DNA from: Deinococcus sp.
GTDB lineage: Bacteria; Deinococcota; Deinococci; Deinococcales; Thermaceae
Direction: 5' to 3'
DNA length: 13,887 bases
NCBI GenBank assembly: GCA_023382135.1
Contig: JAMCQK010000011.1
Location: 1 to 13,887 of the forward strand
Positions within the stretch are counted from its first letter, which is position 1; the number at the start of each line of letters is the position of its first letter. Made by a program: the position numbers and the translations under genes. Shown one piece after another: positions 1-8,682 of the stretch. The notes below the pieces were generated by a model that searched no databases, had not been told where the DNA came from, and worked only from the letters and a program-made list of their open reading frames with translations.

Positions 1-1276
1 TGCCCTGGCGTCGCTGGCCCAGCCCGAGCTGGCGGCAGCCAAAGCAGGGCTTCTGGTGGTGGTTGTAGACGCTTCGGCTTCCATGGCCGCCACCGATGTC
101 GCCCCAAACAGGCTTGGGCAAGCAAAAACGTTTGCAAGGCCATGGCTCGCCTCTTCCCCCAAGGCAGTGTTGGTGCGCGCAGGGGACGAACCTGAGGCCT
201 TTGGACCGGCACCGGGACGGGCACTTCTTCCTGCCTTGCAAGGACTGAAAGCTGGAGATAAAGGGGCAGGCCTCGAGGCCGCCCTGGCGCTCGGAAGCCG
301 CCTGCTCCCTGGCGCGCGTACCTTGATCATCAGCGACAGCCCAGACCCCCCCGCTTCCGATGGCTACTTGAACGTTGCCGCAGGCGGCGCGAATGCTGGT
401 ATCACCGCAGTTGCCCCCGGGTTCTTGGCGCTGGCAAATAGCGGCCCCGCTCCCTACAGCGGAGAAGTGCTGGTGAATGGCAGACGCTACAGCGTAAAGG
501 TGCCCTCCTCCGGCTTCGCAACCCTGGAAGTGCCAGAAGATACCTTCGAAGCGAGGCTCATTGCCCAGGATGCCCTGGCACAAGACAACCAGGCCTCTTT
601 CAAGCGTCAAAGCGTCCGGGTGAAACTGGAAGATGGTTCGCCCGCGTTGGAACGGCTGCTCCTGCTCCTGGGCGCGGTACCCGGAAACAGCGGGGTGATC
701 GCCTTCAGCAACCAGCCCCCCGAACAAGACCCAAAAATCTTCACCGTCTATTTTGCGCGGGAAGGAACCAAGGAGGCCCTGGTGGTGGATGCCGAACGCA
801 CCCTCCCCTATCTGCGCGGGGTGGAGCTGGTGGGCTACAACCTGAGCATCCCACCCAGGCCGCCCGAAGGCTGGCGCCCACTCATTGCCGGAGCTGGAGG
901 TGTCACGCTCGCCTGGTACCATCCCCAAGGCCTTTATCTGCCAAGGCTGGAAAGCTTGCAAGACCTTCCCGCTTTTCCTGTGCTTGTCTATAACTTGGTT
1001 GCCCCGTATTCTCAGGTCCGGCAGGGCCTGCTCTCAGCAGAAGAGACGCTACTACCACGTCCTTCGCCAAGCAGACCTTTGGCACCCACCGACATATACC
1101 CGCTTGCCCCCTGGCTCGCGCTGCTGGCCGCGCTCATTTTGTTACTGGAGTGGTGGTTATTTTCCAGGCATAAAGAGTTGATGGATACAAGGGAGGCTGC
1201 GGGCCAGGTTTCGAGGGCAAATGGAGCGGACAAGGCTGAATTAGGCGGCAAGGGGAGGCCTCGAGGTCTACAATGA
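1..1276 (+). CDS. vWA-domain membrane protein (BatA-like), 5' end cut by window edge
   Basis: The frame is open from position 2, so the gene starts upstream of the window and only its 3' part (about 424 codons) is here. The first visible residues (ALASLAQPEL...LLVVVVDASASM) look like the end of an N-terminal membrane hairpin followed by the first strand of a von Willebrand A fold. DASAS at 68-82 fits the DxSxS MIDAS metal-binding motif. A second conserved-looking strand, TLIISDSPD, lies near 320-350. Towards the C-terminus there is one strong hydrophobic helix (about 1100-1166, PWLALLAALILLLEWWLF) followed by a charged tail, so the domain is probably anchored at both ends. Proteins of this architecture are known as BatA/WFA-like membrane vWA proteins, often linked to MoxR ATPases or envelope functions; the exact role is unknown. 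The stop TGA is 4 bp before the next gene, suggesting an operon. Confidence 0.8.
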   Translation, partial: ALASLAQPELAAAKAGLLVVVVDASASMAATDVAPNRLGQAKTFARPWLASSPKAVLVRAGDEPEAFGPAPGRALLPALQGLKAGDKGAGLEAALALGSRLLPGARTLIISDSPDPPASDGYLNVAAGGANAGITAVAPGFLALANSGPAPYSGEVLVNGRRYSVKVPSSGFATLEVPEDTFEARLIAQDALAQDNQASFKRQSVRVKLEDGSPALERLLLLLGAVPGNSGVIAFSNQPPEQDPKIFTVYFAREGTKEALVVDAERTLPYLRGVELVGYNLSIPPRPPEGWRPLIAGAGGVTLAWYHPQGLYLPRLESLQDLPAFPVLVYNLVAPYSQVRQGLLSAEETLLPRPSPSRPLAPTDIYPLAPWLALLAALILLLEWWLFSRHKELMDTREAAGQVSRANGADKAELGGKGRPRGLQ

Positions 1277-1280
1277 TTCT

Positions 1281-1490
1281 GTGAACCGGGTTCTGCTGGG
1301 CGTACGCGGGGTGGAAAAACCCGAACAAACCGAAAAGATCCTGGCCGCCTTGCGCAAGGTAGCTGGCGTCAGTTCGGTGTCTTCTCAGACACCCGGCGAG
1401 GTGGAGATTGAGTACGACGAAAACGAGCTCACGGTAATGGACCTGATCCGCGCGGTCCACCAGCACGGCTTTCTGGCGGGGATGCTCTAA
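1281..1490 (+). CDS. HMA-like ferredoxin-fold small protein without CxxC
   Basis: This 69-aa protein starts at GTG and fits the beta-alpha-beta-beta-alpha-beta pattern of heavy-metal-associated domains: strand RVLLGVRGV, helix PEQTEKILAALRKV, strand VSSVSSQ, strand EVEIEYDE, helix LTVMDLIRAVHQHGF. The M-x-C-x-x-C metal site expected after the first strand is missing (VEKPEQ is there), and the protein has no cysteine, so copper or mercury binding of the usual kind is unlikely. It lies 4 bp after the vWA stop and has no well-spaced Shine-Dalgarno sequence, so translation is probably coupled to the upstream gene. The fold assignment is by pattern and the function is unknown. It converges with the minus-strand gene 4 bp downstream. 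Confidence 0.65.
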   Translation: MNRVLLGVRGVEKPEQTEKILAALRKVAGVSSVSSQTPGEVEIEYDENELTVMDLIRAVHQHGFLAGML

Positions 1491-1494
1491 CCTT

Positions 1495-1995
1495 TTAAGC
1501 CGGCAGTGTCAGCTTTAGGTAGTCATCGGGCAGCGGCTTGCACCATAGCTCGCCTCTGCAACTATCGTTTGGGCCTAAGCCTAGAATCTTCCATACCACC
1601 AGCACCTCTTCCGACTCCCACTCGCTGAACGAGCGCAAATTGCCCTCTTCACCCTCATACTCAAGCGAGGCCTTTCCCAGGTATTCAACCAGATGAGTCT
1701 TCACCCGGGAATAGACCGCATTGGCAGGGTCGTTGTCATTTCCTGGGACCACAAACTCCATCAAGCGCAACTCCATGACCAGGCTGTCTTGTTCTTTTGG
1801 CAAGAAGGTGCACTGAAGGTCGCATTTTAACCCGCCCAGACACTCTAGGCCACGCCACACCAAGGTGTGTTTGCTGGATCTTTGATCTTCCAGGCCCAGC
1901 ACGGTACGCGCCTTCCCAGTAGCGCACCGCCAGGGCAGCACCAGCTGGCGGTCCTCAATCAAAAGTCCCTGTGAAAGTCCAGCCAACCCCTTCAT
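1495..1995 (-). CDS. Hypothetical cysteine-containing protein, 166 aa
   Basis: I do not recognise the family. The ATG at 1995 is preferred over a TTG 42 bp upstream because the longer version adds an unlikely CSIRRLLLGI leader. No good Shine-Dalgarno sequence is seen for either start. The protein is mixed in composition, acidic in its second half (EYEGEEGNL..SEWESEE), with no signal peptide or membrane helix. It has six cysteines (C24, C52, C58, C62, C146, C152), including C-x3-C and C-x5-C pairs, which is many for a cytosolic protein of a thermophile. It could be a metal-binding or disulfide-stabilised protein; this is inference only. Its promoter must lie in the divergent region shared with aconitase. 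The gene is probably real because it fills the space between two certain genes without overlap. Confidence 0.55.
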   Translation of the reverse strand: MKGLAGLSQGLLIEDRQLVLPWRCATGKARTVLGLEDQRSSKHTLVWRGLECLGGLKCDLQCTFLPKEQDSLVMELRLMEFVVPGNDNDPANAVYSRVKTHLVEYLGKASLEYEGEEGNLRSFSEWESEEVLVVWKILGLGPNDSCRGELWCKPLPDDYLKLTLPA

Positions 1996-2257
1996 TATCC
2001 CTAACAATAACCGCCTAATAGAGCACGCCCCGGTCAAGGCTCACACCAGCCTTAGGCAGAGTAAAGCGGCCTGGCTAACCCTGCCAAGCGCGATGGTGTA
2101 AACTGGTGAAAGTCTACGGCTGGGCGCACCCGCCTGGGCACCAAAACCAGTCGACAAAACCAAGCAGGCAGTATGCCGTTTTTCAAGCGTTGATTTGATC
2201 CCACAAATCGCGGCAGTTTTTGGTTTCTTGGCTGGTGCTTTGAAAGGAGCATACATC
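1996..2257. promoter_or_regulatory. Divergent intergenic region before aconitase
   Basis: These 262 bp separate the minus-strand hypothetical gene from aconitase and must hold promoters for both. I see no promoter close to consensus. The best forward candidate is TCGACA (2151-2156) with TATGCC (2172-2177), but its 15-bp spacer is short. Small inverted repeats are present: GGCA-gta-TGCC at 2167-2177 and TCAA-gcg-TTGA at 2183-2193. Two imperfect head-to-tail 10-mers (TGGTGTAAAC and TGGTGAAAGT, 2094-2113) lie near the middle. Any of these could be operator sites, but none is convincing alone. No small gene with a ribosome binding site was found here. Confidence 0.35.
2243..2249 (+). promoter_or_regulatory. 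Ribosome binding site of aconitase
   Basis: AAAGGAG ends 8 bases before the ATG at 2258. It decides that start against an in-frame TTG at 2195, which would add 21 residues ([11 protein letters not shown]...) not expected in this family and lacks a ribosome binding site. Confidence 0.85.
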
Positions 2258-4966
<2,709 letters not shown>

Positions 4967-4967
4967 C

Positions 4968-5017
4968 GGGCTTACCCCAGAAAACCCTGAGAGCGTAAGC
5001 CCTGGGGCTTTCTTTTG
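4968..5017 (+). terminator. Rho-independent terminator after acnA
   Basis: Directly after the stop codon, GGGCTTAC (4968-4975) pairs perfectly with GTAAGCCC (4995-5002). A competing pair, CCCCAG (4975-4980) with CTGGGG (5002-5007), sits right before a T-rich tract (CTTTCTTTT, 5008-5016). Either hairpin followed by the T tract would end aconitase transcription. There is no matching T tract for the minus strand, so it looks one-directional. Confidence 0.75.
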
Positions 5018-5053
5018 CGCGCCTCCGCCTTTTACTGGCTGCTAATACTCATC

Positions 5054-5068
5054 AACGCCACATGCGTT
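5054..5068. repeat. Small inverted repeat after the 111-aa gene
   Basis: AACGC (5054-5058) and GCGTT (5064-5068) form a 5-bp stem with a 5-base loop just past the minus-strand stop codon. No T tract follows on either strand, so terminator function is doubtful. Confidence 0.25.
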
Positions 5069-5070
5069 CC

Positions 5071-5406
5071 TTATCGGTAGGGATCCTTGGTTCTGTTTCG
5101 GCCAAATAGGTAAAAGCGTGAGCTAAAGGCAACCGTACCCCTGCCCCTCTTCTTCCAGGTTAAGGCTTTTCGAACCTCAAGCTGACCCCTTTCAAAGTCC
5201 GGATACAATGCTACGCACTGACGGTCAAACCCCTTTCTTGCCAAAAAATCGCGCACCGAGATGGGGTTGTCAAGATCAATATCTTCGTCTGCCAGTGAAT
5301 AGCGGGCTAAAACAAGGGATGAGGGTGCAACCAGAGACACAAGCACATGTGCAAGTGTCAAGAAGAAGACAACCATTCGGTCGATCAAACCCACTGAGTA
5401 CCCCAT
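5071..5406 (-). CDS. Small exported or membrane-anchored hypothetical protein, 111 aa
   Basis: I do not recognise the family. The N-terminus (MGYSVGLIDR, then a hydrophobic run MVVFFLTLAHVLVSLVAPSSLVLA to about residue 34) looks like an uncleaved signal anchor or a signal peptide. It is followed by an acidic stretch (ADEDIDLDN) and a basic C-terminal half (LTWKKRGRG..FGRNRTKDPYR). The ATG at 5406 is chosen because it keeps a charged residue before the hydrophobic core; no Shine-Dalgarno sequence precedes it. It begins 15 bp after the stop of the interrupted lipoprotein gene and lies in the same reading frame, so the two could form an operon. A TATACT box (5429-5424, minus strand) overlapping the upstream stop could give it its own short-leader transcript. 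Base composition is lower in GC than the flanking metabolic genes. Confidence 0.5.
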   Translation of the reverse strand: MGYSVGLIDRMVVFFLTLAHVLVSLVAPSSLVLARYSLADEDIDLDNPISVRDFLARKGFDRQCVALYPDFERGQLEVRKALTWKKRGRGTVAFSSRFYLFGRNRTKDPYR

Positions 5407-5421
5407 CGAAGAGAGGACAGC

Positions 5422-6072
5422 TTAGTATACGTAAGCCGAATCGTAGGTGTAGACGTAGGCAAAACTGCCAGAGCAACTATTATTGGTATGGTAGCCTGAC
5501 AGCGAGTAGCCACCTGTGGGAGGTCGGCTAATGGCTACATTAGCCGAAACACTGTAAGAGCCATAGGCGGTTCGAGAGGTTGAAGCTGGACCATACACGT
5601 AAGCGCTGGCACTGGCTTGGGGAATAGATATGGGTAGACCGGTACAACTTCCGTTTGTAGTTGACGTGCCTTGGAGTGAGAACAAGAAAAGGTAGTAATT
5701 TAGAGAGGATTCGCCCGACACATTGACCAATCCCGTGTACTGAGGCGTTACCCGTCCTTCAGAGTCATCGATAATCCGTAGCGTTTTGGTCCCATCCGAG
5801 CTATTCAGAACGTAAATCTTCCCGGGGTCTAGCTGGAACATAGAATGAACACCTGCTGCTTCAAGAAGGTCTTTCATACCGGGGTTCTTAGCTATGAAGT
5901 CCTTCTCAAACTGCCGGTAAGCGGGGTCCTTCAACATCTGCGCCTTCAGTTGGGCACTTTATGCCTCTGTCAAGGATCTGGAGCCGTGTTCAGAGGTAGA
6001 AGTATTTGCGCCGCACGAAGTCAGTAGCAAACTGCTTAATAGCATTGCTGTTAAGCCAAGCCACCTTTTCAT
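5422..6072 (-). pseudogene. Lipoprotein gene interrupted by an in-frame TAA
   Basis: Reading from the ATG at 6072 gives MKRWLGLTAMLLSSLLLTSC-GANTSTS: a lipoprotein signal peptide with a plausible lipobox (LTSC, lipidated Cys20). Codon 38 (5961-5959) is TAA. The same frame then stays open for 178 more codons (SAQLKAQMLKDPAYRQFEKDFIAKNPGMKDLLE...) to a TAA at 5424-5422. A strong Shine-Dalgarno sequence, AAGGGGGTG, ends 5 bases before the ATG at 6072, so this was the original start. With one sense codon in place of the TAA the protein would be 216 aa. The C-terminal half is rich in Ser, Tyr and Gly, has three AYVY segments and two cysteines (GSCTG, NSCSG), and looks like a secreted beta-rich domain. 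The family is not recognised. A sequencing error is possible. Re-initiation at Met46 (5937), with AAGG nearby, could yield an unexported 171-aa fragment. Confidence 0.75.
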
Positions 6073-6193
6073 AAGAACACCCCCTTGGGCTTCTCAGGCT
6101 AACACCAGCCCCCAATCCAAAATCAACTCCAAGCGCAGGTAACCACCAGCACCCTGAGCTAGCACAATTTTTGCTATTCAGTACGGGTCGGTT
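6073..6193. other. Non-coding stretch upstream of the lipoprotein gene
   Basis: This stretch lies between the start of the minus-strand lipoprotein gene and the hairpin before the DUF559 remnant. It should carry the lipoprotein promoter, but I see no clear -35/-10 pair. It is C-rich in the first 50 bp and AT-rich around 6168-6180. No gene is supported. Confidence 0.3.
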
Positions 6194-6216
6194 CATCCCC
6201 CTATAAAGGGGGGATG
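6194..6216. repeat. Short G/C-arm hairpin (CATCCCCC/GGGGGATG)
   Basis: CATCCCCC (6194-6201) and GGGGGATG (6209-6216) are perfect inverted arms around a 7-base centre (TATAAAG). The hairpin sits just 5' of the DUF559 remnant. Small hairpins of this type are often repeated in intergenic regions of bacterial genomes; whether this one is a repeat family cannot be judged from one copy. Confidence 0.6.
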
Positions 6217-6239
6217 GCGTCAGCCGGGAGGGTCTCAGC

Positions 6240-6530
6240 CGGTCTCCTACATTGCGCATGGGCCAAGACTCCTCCGGTACTTTGCACTACCCCTTATTTT
6301 CGATGCCAAAGGCAGATTGGGCCGTATATTATGGACTTTTACTGTGCCAAGCTGAAGCTGGTTATCAAGGTGGTTGATGGTGGCGGCTGCTTCACACAAG
6401 AGAGCCAGGCTTACGACGCGGAGCGAACGGCTTATCTGGAGGGCCTGGGCTGCGCATGGCGCGGTTACCAATTCCGAAGCGGCGCCTTTGAGGCTGTCTG
6501 CGGGCAATGAAAGGGCCTGCCGGATACCCA
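6240..6530 (+). pseudogene. Decayed DUF559 (Vsr-like endonuclease superfamily) gene
   Basis: The region 6298-6369 translates to FRCQRQIGPYIMDFYCAKLK followed by LVIK. Next come DGG and YDAERTAYLEGLG (about 6409-6450). This is the DUF559 core (family pattern FRRQ-x-IG-x-Y-x-x-DF-x-C...LVIE-x-DGG-x-H...YDxxR). The family's Glu before DGG reads Lys here (LVIKVVDGG, with one extra residue) and the expected His reads Cys, so the catalytic site is lost. After YLEGLG the homology changes frame: GLRMARL continues in a second frame, NSEA in a third, then FEAVCGQ in the first, showing at least two frameshifts. The N-terminal part is unrecognisable and no start with a ribosome binding site is seen. DUF559 proteins are predicted PD-(D/E)xK-type nucleases of unclear role, often mobile or solitary. 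The boundaries given are approximate. Confidence 0.75.
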
Positions 6531-6544
6531 AGGCCAGTCCTCAA

Positions 6545-6597
6545 CAAGCGTGTGAGCAAACGCAAGTAAAGTCTCTGCGGGATCCAGAGGACGCTTG
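6545..6597. repeat. Nested inverted repeat before the DUF503 gene
   Basis: CAAGCGT (6545-6551) is the exact inverse of ACGCTTG (6591-6597). Inside it, GTCTCTG (6571-6577) pairs with CAGAGGAC (6585-6592) with one bulged base. It could be a remnant of mobile-element ends, a weak terminator of the former DUF559 gene, or chance; no T tract follows. Confidence 0.3.
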
Positions 6598-6624
6598 ACA
6601 CTACCGCCAGTAACGACGGCTCGC

Positions 6625-6654
6625 TTGCAGAAAGCATTGGCCAGCGTCTACAGT
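6625..6654 (+). promoter_or_regulatory. Possible promoter of the DUF503 gene
   Basis: TTGCAG (6625-6630) and TACAGT (6649-6654) are separated by 18 bp and match the sigma-70 consensus at 3 and 4 of 6 bases. Transcription would start about 15 bases before the ATG at 6676. This is weak evidence. Confidence 0.25.
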
Positions 6655-6675
6655 GTTCCTGAACGCCTTGGCCTG

Positions 6676-7002
6676 ATGAAAGCCTATCTGGGAACATACA
6701 CCGCGCGGCTGGAGATGCCTTGGGTCAGGAGCCTCAAGGAAAAACGCGCTTTGGTTAAGCCGGCGATGGAGCGATTAAAAGCCCGCTACCCGGTTTCAGC
6801 CGCCAGGCTTGCCGGGCAGGATAACTGGGGCTGGGAAGTTGTGGGGTTCACAATTCTGGGGTGGGATAGTGTCTGGGTAGAAGAAACGCTAAAGGAAGCC
6901 GCCCGTTTTCTGGTCACCCAGAGCGAGTTTCAGGTGGCCGAAGAGCAGTGGAGTGTGGACGAGGTAGGCCTCGAGGCCCTGCTCCCCATCTGGTCAAAAT
7001 AG
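6676..7002 (+). CDS. DUF503 family protein (YlxP-like)
   Basis: This 108-aa protein belongs to DUF503 by its N-terminal strand (MKAYLGTYTARLEMPW), the hallmark RSLKEKRALVKP at about residues 17-28, the LKARYPVSAARLAGQDNWGWE segment, and the VVGFTILGWDSVWVEETL strand-helix. The family has a ferredoxin-like fold of about 95 aa; its function is unsettled, although members often sit near ribosome-maturation genes in Firmicutes. The ATG at 6676 is chosen because family members begin at this strand. The frame stays open upstream to 6595, but those residues do not look conserved. No good Shine-Dalgarno sequence precedes 6676, so a short-leader transcript is possible. It converges with the DUF4342 gene 50 bp downstream. 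Confidence 0.8.
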   Translation: MKAYLGTYTARLEMPWVRSLKEKRALVKPAMERLKARYPVSAARLAGQDNWGWEVVGFTILGWDSVWVEETLKEAARFLVTQSEFQVAEEQWSVDEVGLEALLPIWSK

Positions 7003-7052
7003 CCTGAGGTGAAACACCGGGCCCAAGCTCCCGCCAATACAGAGAGCTACCC

Positions 7053-7373
7053 TTAAGAGCCCAGGTGTTCTTCTGGCTTCCGTTCTTCGCCCTTTTCAAC
7101 CGGTTCTTCCCGGATGATCTGCAACTTCACCTGCGTCACCAACCCCGCCAGCGCCCCCAACGCCGCCAGCAAAGGCGCCGCTAAGGTAATCAACCCGCCG
7201 GCCACGACGCCTACCGTGAGCGGCGCTTGCAAAAGCTCGCTCCCTTCCTTGGTTTTGATGATGACCCGCCGAGCGTTCCCTTCCGCCACCAGGTCCTTTA
7301 TTTTCTCGAGCAGCTGGCTCCCTCCGACTTCCACCTCTTCCACCCAAGTACGTTTTTTGTCTTCAGTTGGCAT
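7053..7373 (-). CDS. DUF4342 domain protein, 106 aa
   Basis: The sequence TWVEEVEVGGSQLLEKIKDLVAEGNARRVIIKTKEG (about residues 9-43) is the DUF4342 signature: a short helical domain followed by basic strands. A hydrophobic segment follows (LLQAPLTVGVVAGGLITLAAPLLAALGALAGLVTQV, about 47-82), able to span or dip into the membrane, and a charged tail (EEPVEKGEERKPEEH). The function of the family is not known. The start is secure: AAGGAGG lies 5 bases before the ATG at 7373. It is transcribed alone and ends in a 50-bp convergent gap in which no terminator is obvious. Confidence 0.85.
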   Translation of the reverse strand: MPTEDKKRTWVEEVEVGGSQLLEKIKDLVAEGNARRVIIKTKEGSELLQAPLTVGVVAGGLITLAAPLLAALGALAGLVTQVKLQIIREEPVEKGEERKPEEHLGS

Positions 7374-7644
7374 ATCCGCCTCCTTGGCAAGCTTGCCATA
7401 GCCATATGCGCCCCACCCCGGTGGCAGGTGGCCCCATAGATATAGCTACTGTAAGCCACCTTACCGGGATAACGCCTAGGGAAAACGTCCTTGTCTCTGC
7501 TGCACGGGGATTCATCGTGGCTGGCACCAACCGGCATAAAAGCTCATTGTACACCCATTGCCGAAGAACGTTGGAGCGTGAAGAAGGCATTAGTTCTTTC
7601 CAGGCTTTATTACCAACACGCAGTGAGTTCGGACATGCCCAGTA
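7374..7644. other. Intergenic region between the DUF4342 gene and the permease gene
   Basis: These 271 bp hold no supportable gene. Besides the palindrome near the DUF4342 start, there is an inverted repeat GTAAG-ccac-CTTAC (7451-7464) and a G/C-rich stretch with CCACC/GGTGG arms (7413-7424). The DUF4342 promoter must lie here; TATATC on the minus strand (near 7440) is a possible -10, but no matching -35 was found. No clear terminator for the permease operon is seen next to its stop. Confidence 0.4.
7385..7398. promoter_or_regulatory. Perfect 14-bp palindrome beside the DUF4342 ribosome binding site
   Basis: TGGCAAGCTTGCCA is its own reverse complement. On the minus strand it ends with the first A of the AAGGAGG ribosome binding site. 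It could be a DNA operator or, in RNA, a small hairpin beside the ribosome binding site. Confidence 0.4.
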
Positions 7645-8682
7645 CTAGTCTCTTGGGTCAAGCGCGTCACGTACTGCGCCACCCAACAGGTTCCACCCCA
7701 GGCCAAACAAGATGATGGTCATGGCGGGGAAGAAGCTTACATACCAGTAAGCGAACGGCTGCCCATACGGCCCTTGAATCCAAGCCTTGGCCGCGTTGAT
7801 AAGCTGGCCCCAGTCCGCAAAGCCAATAGGCAACCCAATACCCAAAAACGAAAGGGCCGCCGCCGAAAGCGGCAAAGAACCCAGATCAAGAACAGCGATA
7901 GCGGTAACGGCGGTGAGCGCGTTAGGCAAAATATGCCTGAACATGATTCTTGTATCGGCCGCTCCCAGCGCCCTCGCCCCGTCTACAAACTCCAACGCCT
8001 TTACCTTAAGAACCTCGCCACGGAGCACGCGGGCATAGCCAGCCCACCCCGTGGCAACGAACGCAATCATAACGTTGGTAAGGCTTGGCCCTAAAAGCGT
8101 AGTGATAACAATAATCAAGACCAGCCCCGGGAAGGCAAAGATAATATCAATCAGGCGTTGAATAAGGTTGTCCACCCAGCCCCCAAAGTAGCCCGAGAGG
8201 CTGCCAAAGATAATCCCTATAAGGACATTGAAGGAAACCACAATAACAGCCAGCTTGAGCGCGGTCCTGGACCCCCAAACAAGTCCGTACCAGACGTCGT
8301 AGCCGTTGCTGGTGCCCACCAGCGGCCTTACTTCACCAAACTCGGTCTGTATGGGCTTTCCTGGGGGGGATGGCTCCGCCCGGTAGTTGATACGCGCGAT
8401 CTGGTAGCAGCTTGGCGGGGGAGCAAACACCGCCTTCCAAAACATGGGGGAGGCAATGTTGTAAACCTGGCGGGGATCGGTAATTCCCAGATCCCGCTGG
8501 CAGTTATTCCCTACTTTTGGCGCCGGAGCCAATAGTGGAGCAAAAACCGCCACCAGCACAAAAAGGGTTACTAAAGAAAGTCCTACAATAGCCAGTTTGT
8601 TCCGGCGAAAGCGCCTGACCGGCCTCGAGGTCCAAAAGGTTTCTCGTTTTTCGCTTCCTTGTTTGGATGCGGTCATCGTCAT
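7645..8682 (-). CDS. ABC transporter permease, OppC/DppC family
   Basis: This 345-aa inner-membrane permease belongs to a family 5 (peptide/nickel type) importer. A basic N-terminus (RPVRRFRRNKLAIVG, the usual OppC_N start) leads into the first membrane helix (about 31-52). The GTSNGYD motif (123-129) corresponds to the family GTDxxGxD, followed by the transmembrane core. The EAA loop that docks onto the ATPase is visible at about 231-259 (EFVDGARALGAADTRIMFRH). A late helix (about 315-335) ends in the typical GxxLxDxLDPR-like tail (GGAVRDALDPRD). Odd feature: about 70 extracytoplasmic residues between helix 1 and the GT motif, longer than usual, with two cysteines (C61, C92) that could form a disulfide. 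Its ATG overlaps the TAA of the upstream permease (TAATG), so translation is coupled. Confidence 0.93.
   Translation of the reverse strand: MTMTASKQGSEKRETFWTSRPVRRFRRNKLAIVGLSLVTLFVLVAVFAPLLAPAPKVGNNCQRDLGITDPRQVYNIASPMFWKAVFAPPPSCYQIARINYRAEPSPPGKPIQTEFGEVRPLVGTSNGYDVWYGLVWGSRTALKLAVIVVSFNVLIGIIFGSLSGYFGGWVDNLIQRLIDIIFAFPGLVLIIVITTLLGPSLTNVMIAFVATGWAGYARVLRGEVLKVKALEFVDGARALGAADTRIMFRHILPNALTAVTAIAVLDLGSLPLSAAALSFLGIGLPIGFADWGQLINAAKAWIQGPYGQPFAYWYVSFFPAMTIILFGLGWNLLGGAVRDALDPRD

Noticed and set aside
5054..5068. AACGC/GCGTT hairpin as terminator of the 111-aa gene
   Set aside because: A 5-bp stem with no T tract is too weak to call a terminator.
5959..5961. Recoding of the in-frame stop (readthrough or an unusual amino acid)
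   Set aside because: The codon is TAA, which is not used for selenocysteine or pyrrolysine, and no recoding element is evident; mutation or sequence error is simpler.
6545..6597. Nested inverted repeat as insertion-sequence ends
   Set aside because: Arms of only 7 bp, no transposase and no target duplication seen; kept only as a weak repeat.
7465..7644. Possible small gene or structured RNA between the DUF4342 promoter region and the permease operon
   Set aside because: Short frames on both strands lack ribosome binding sites and family-like sequence, and no tRNA-like or riboswitch-like fold could be recognised by eye.
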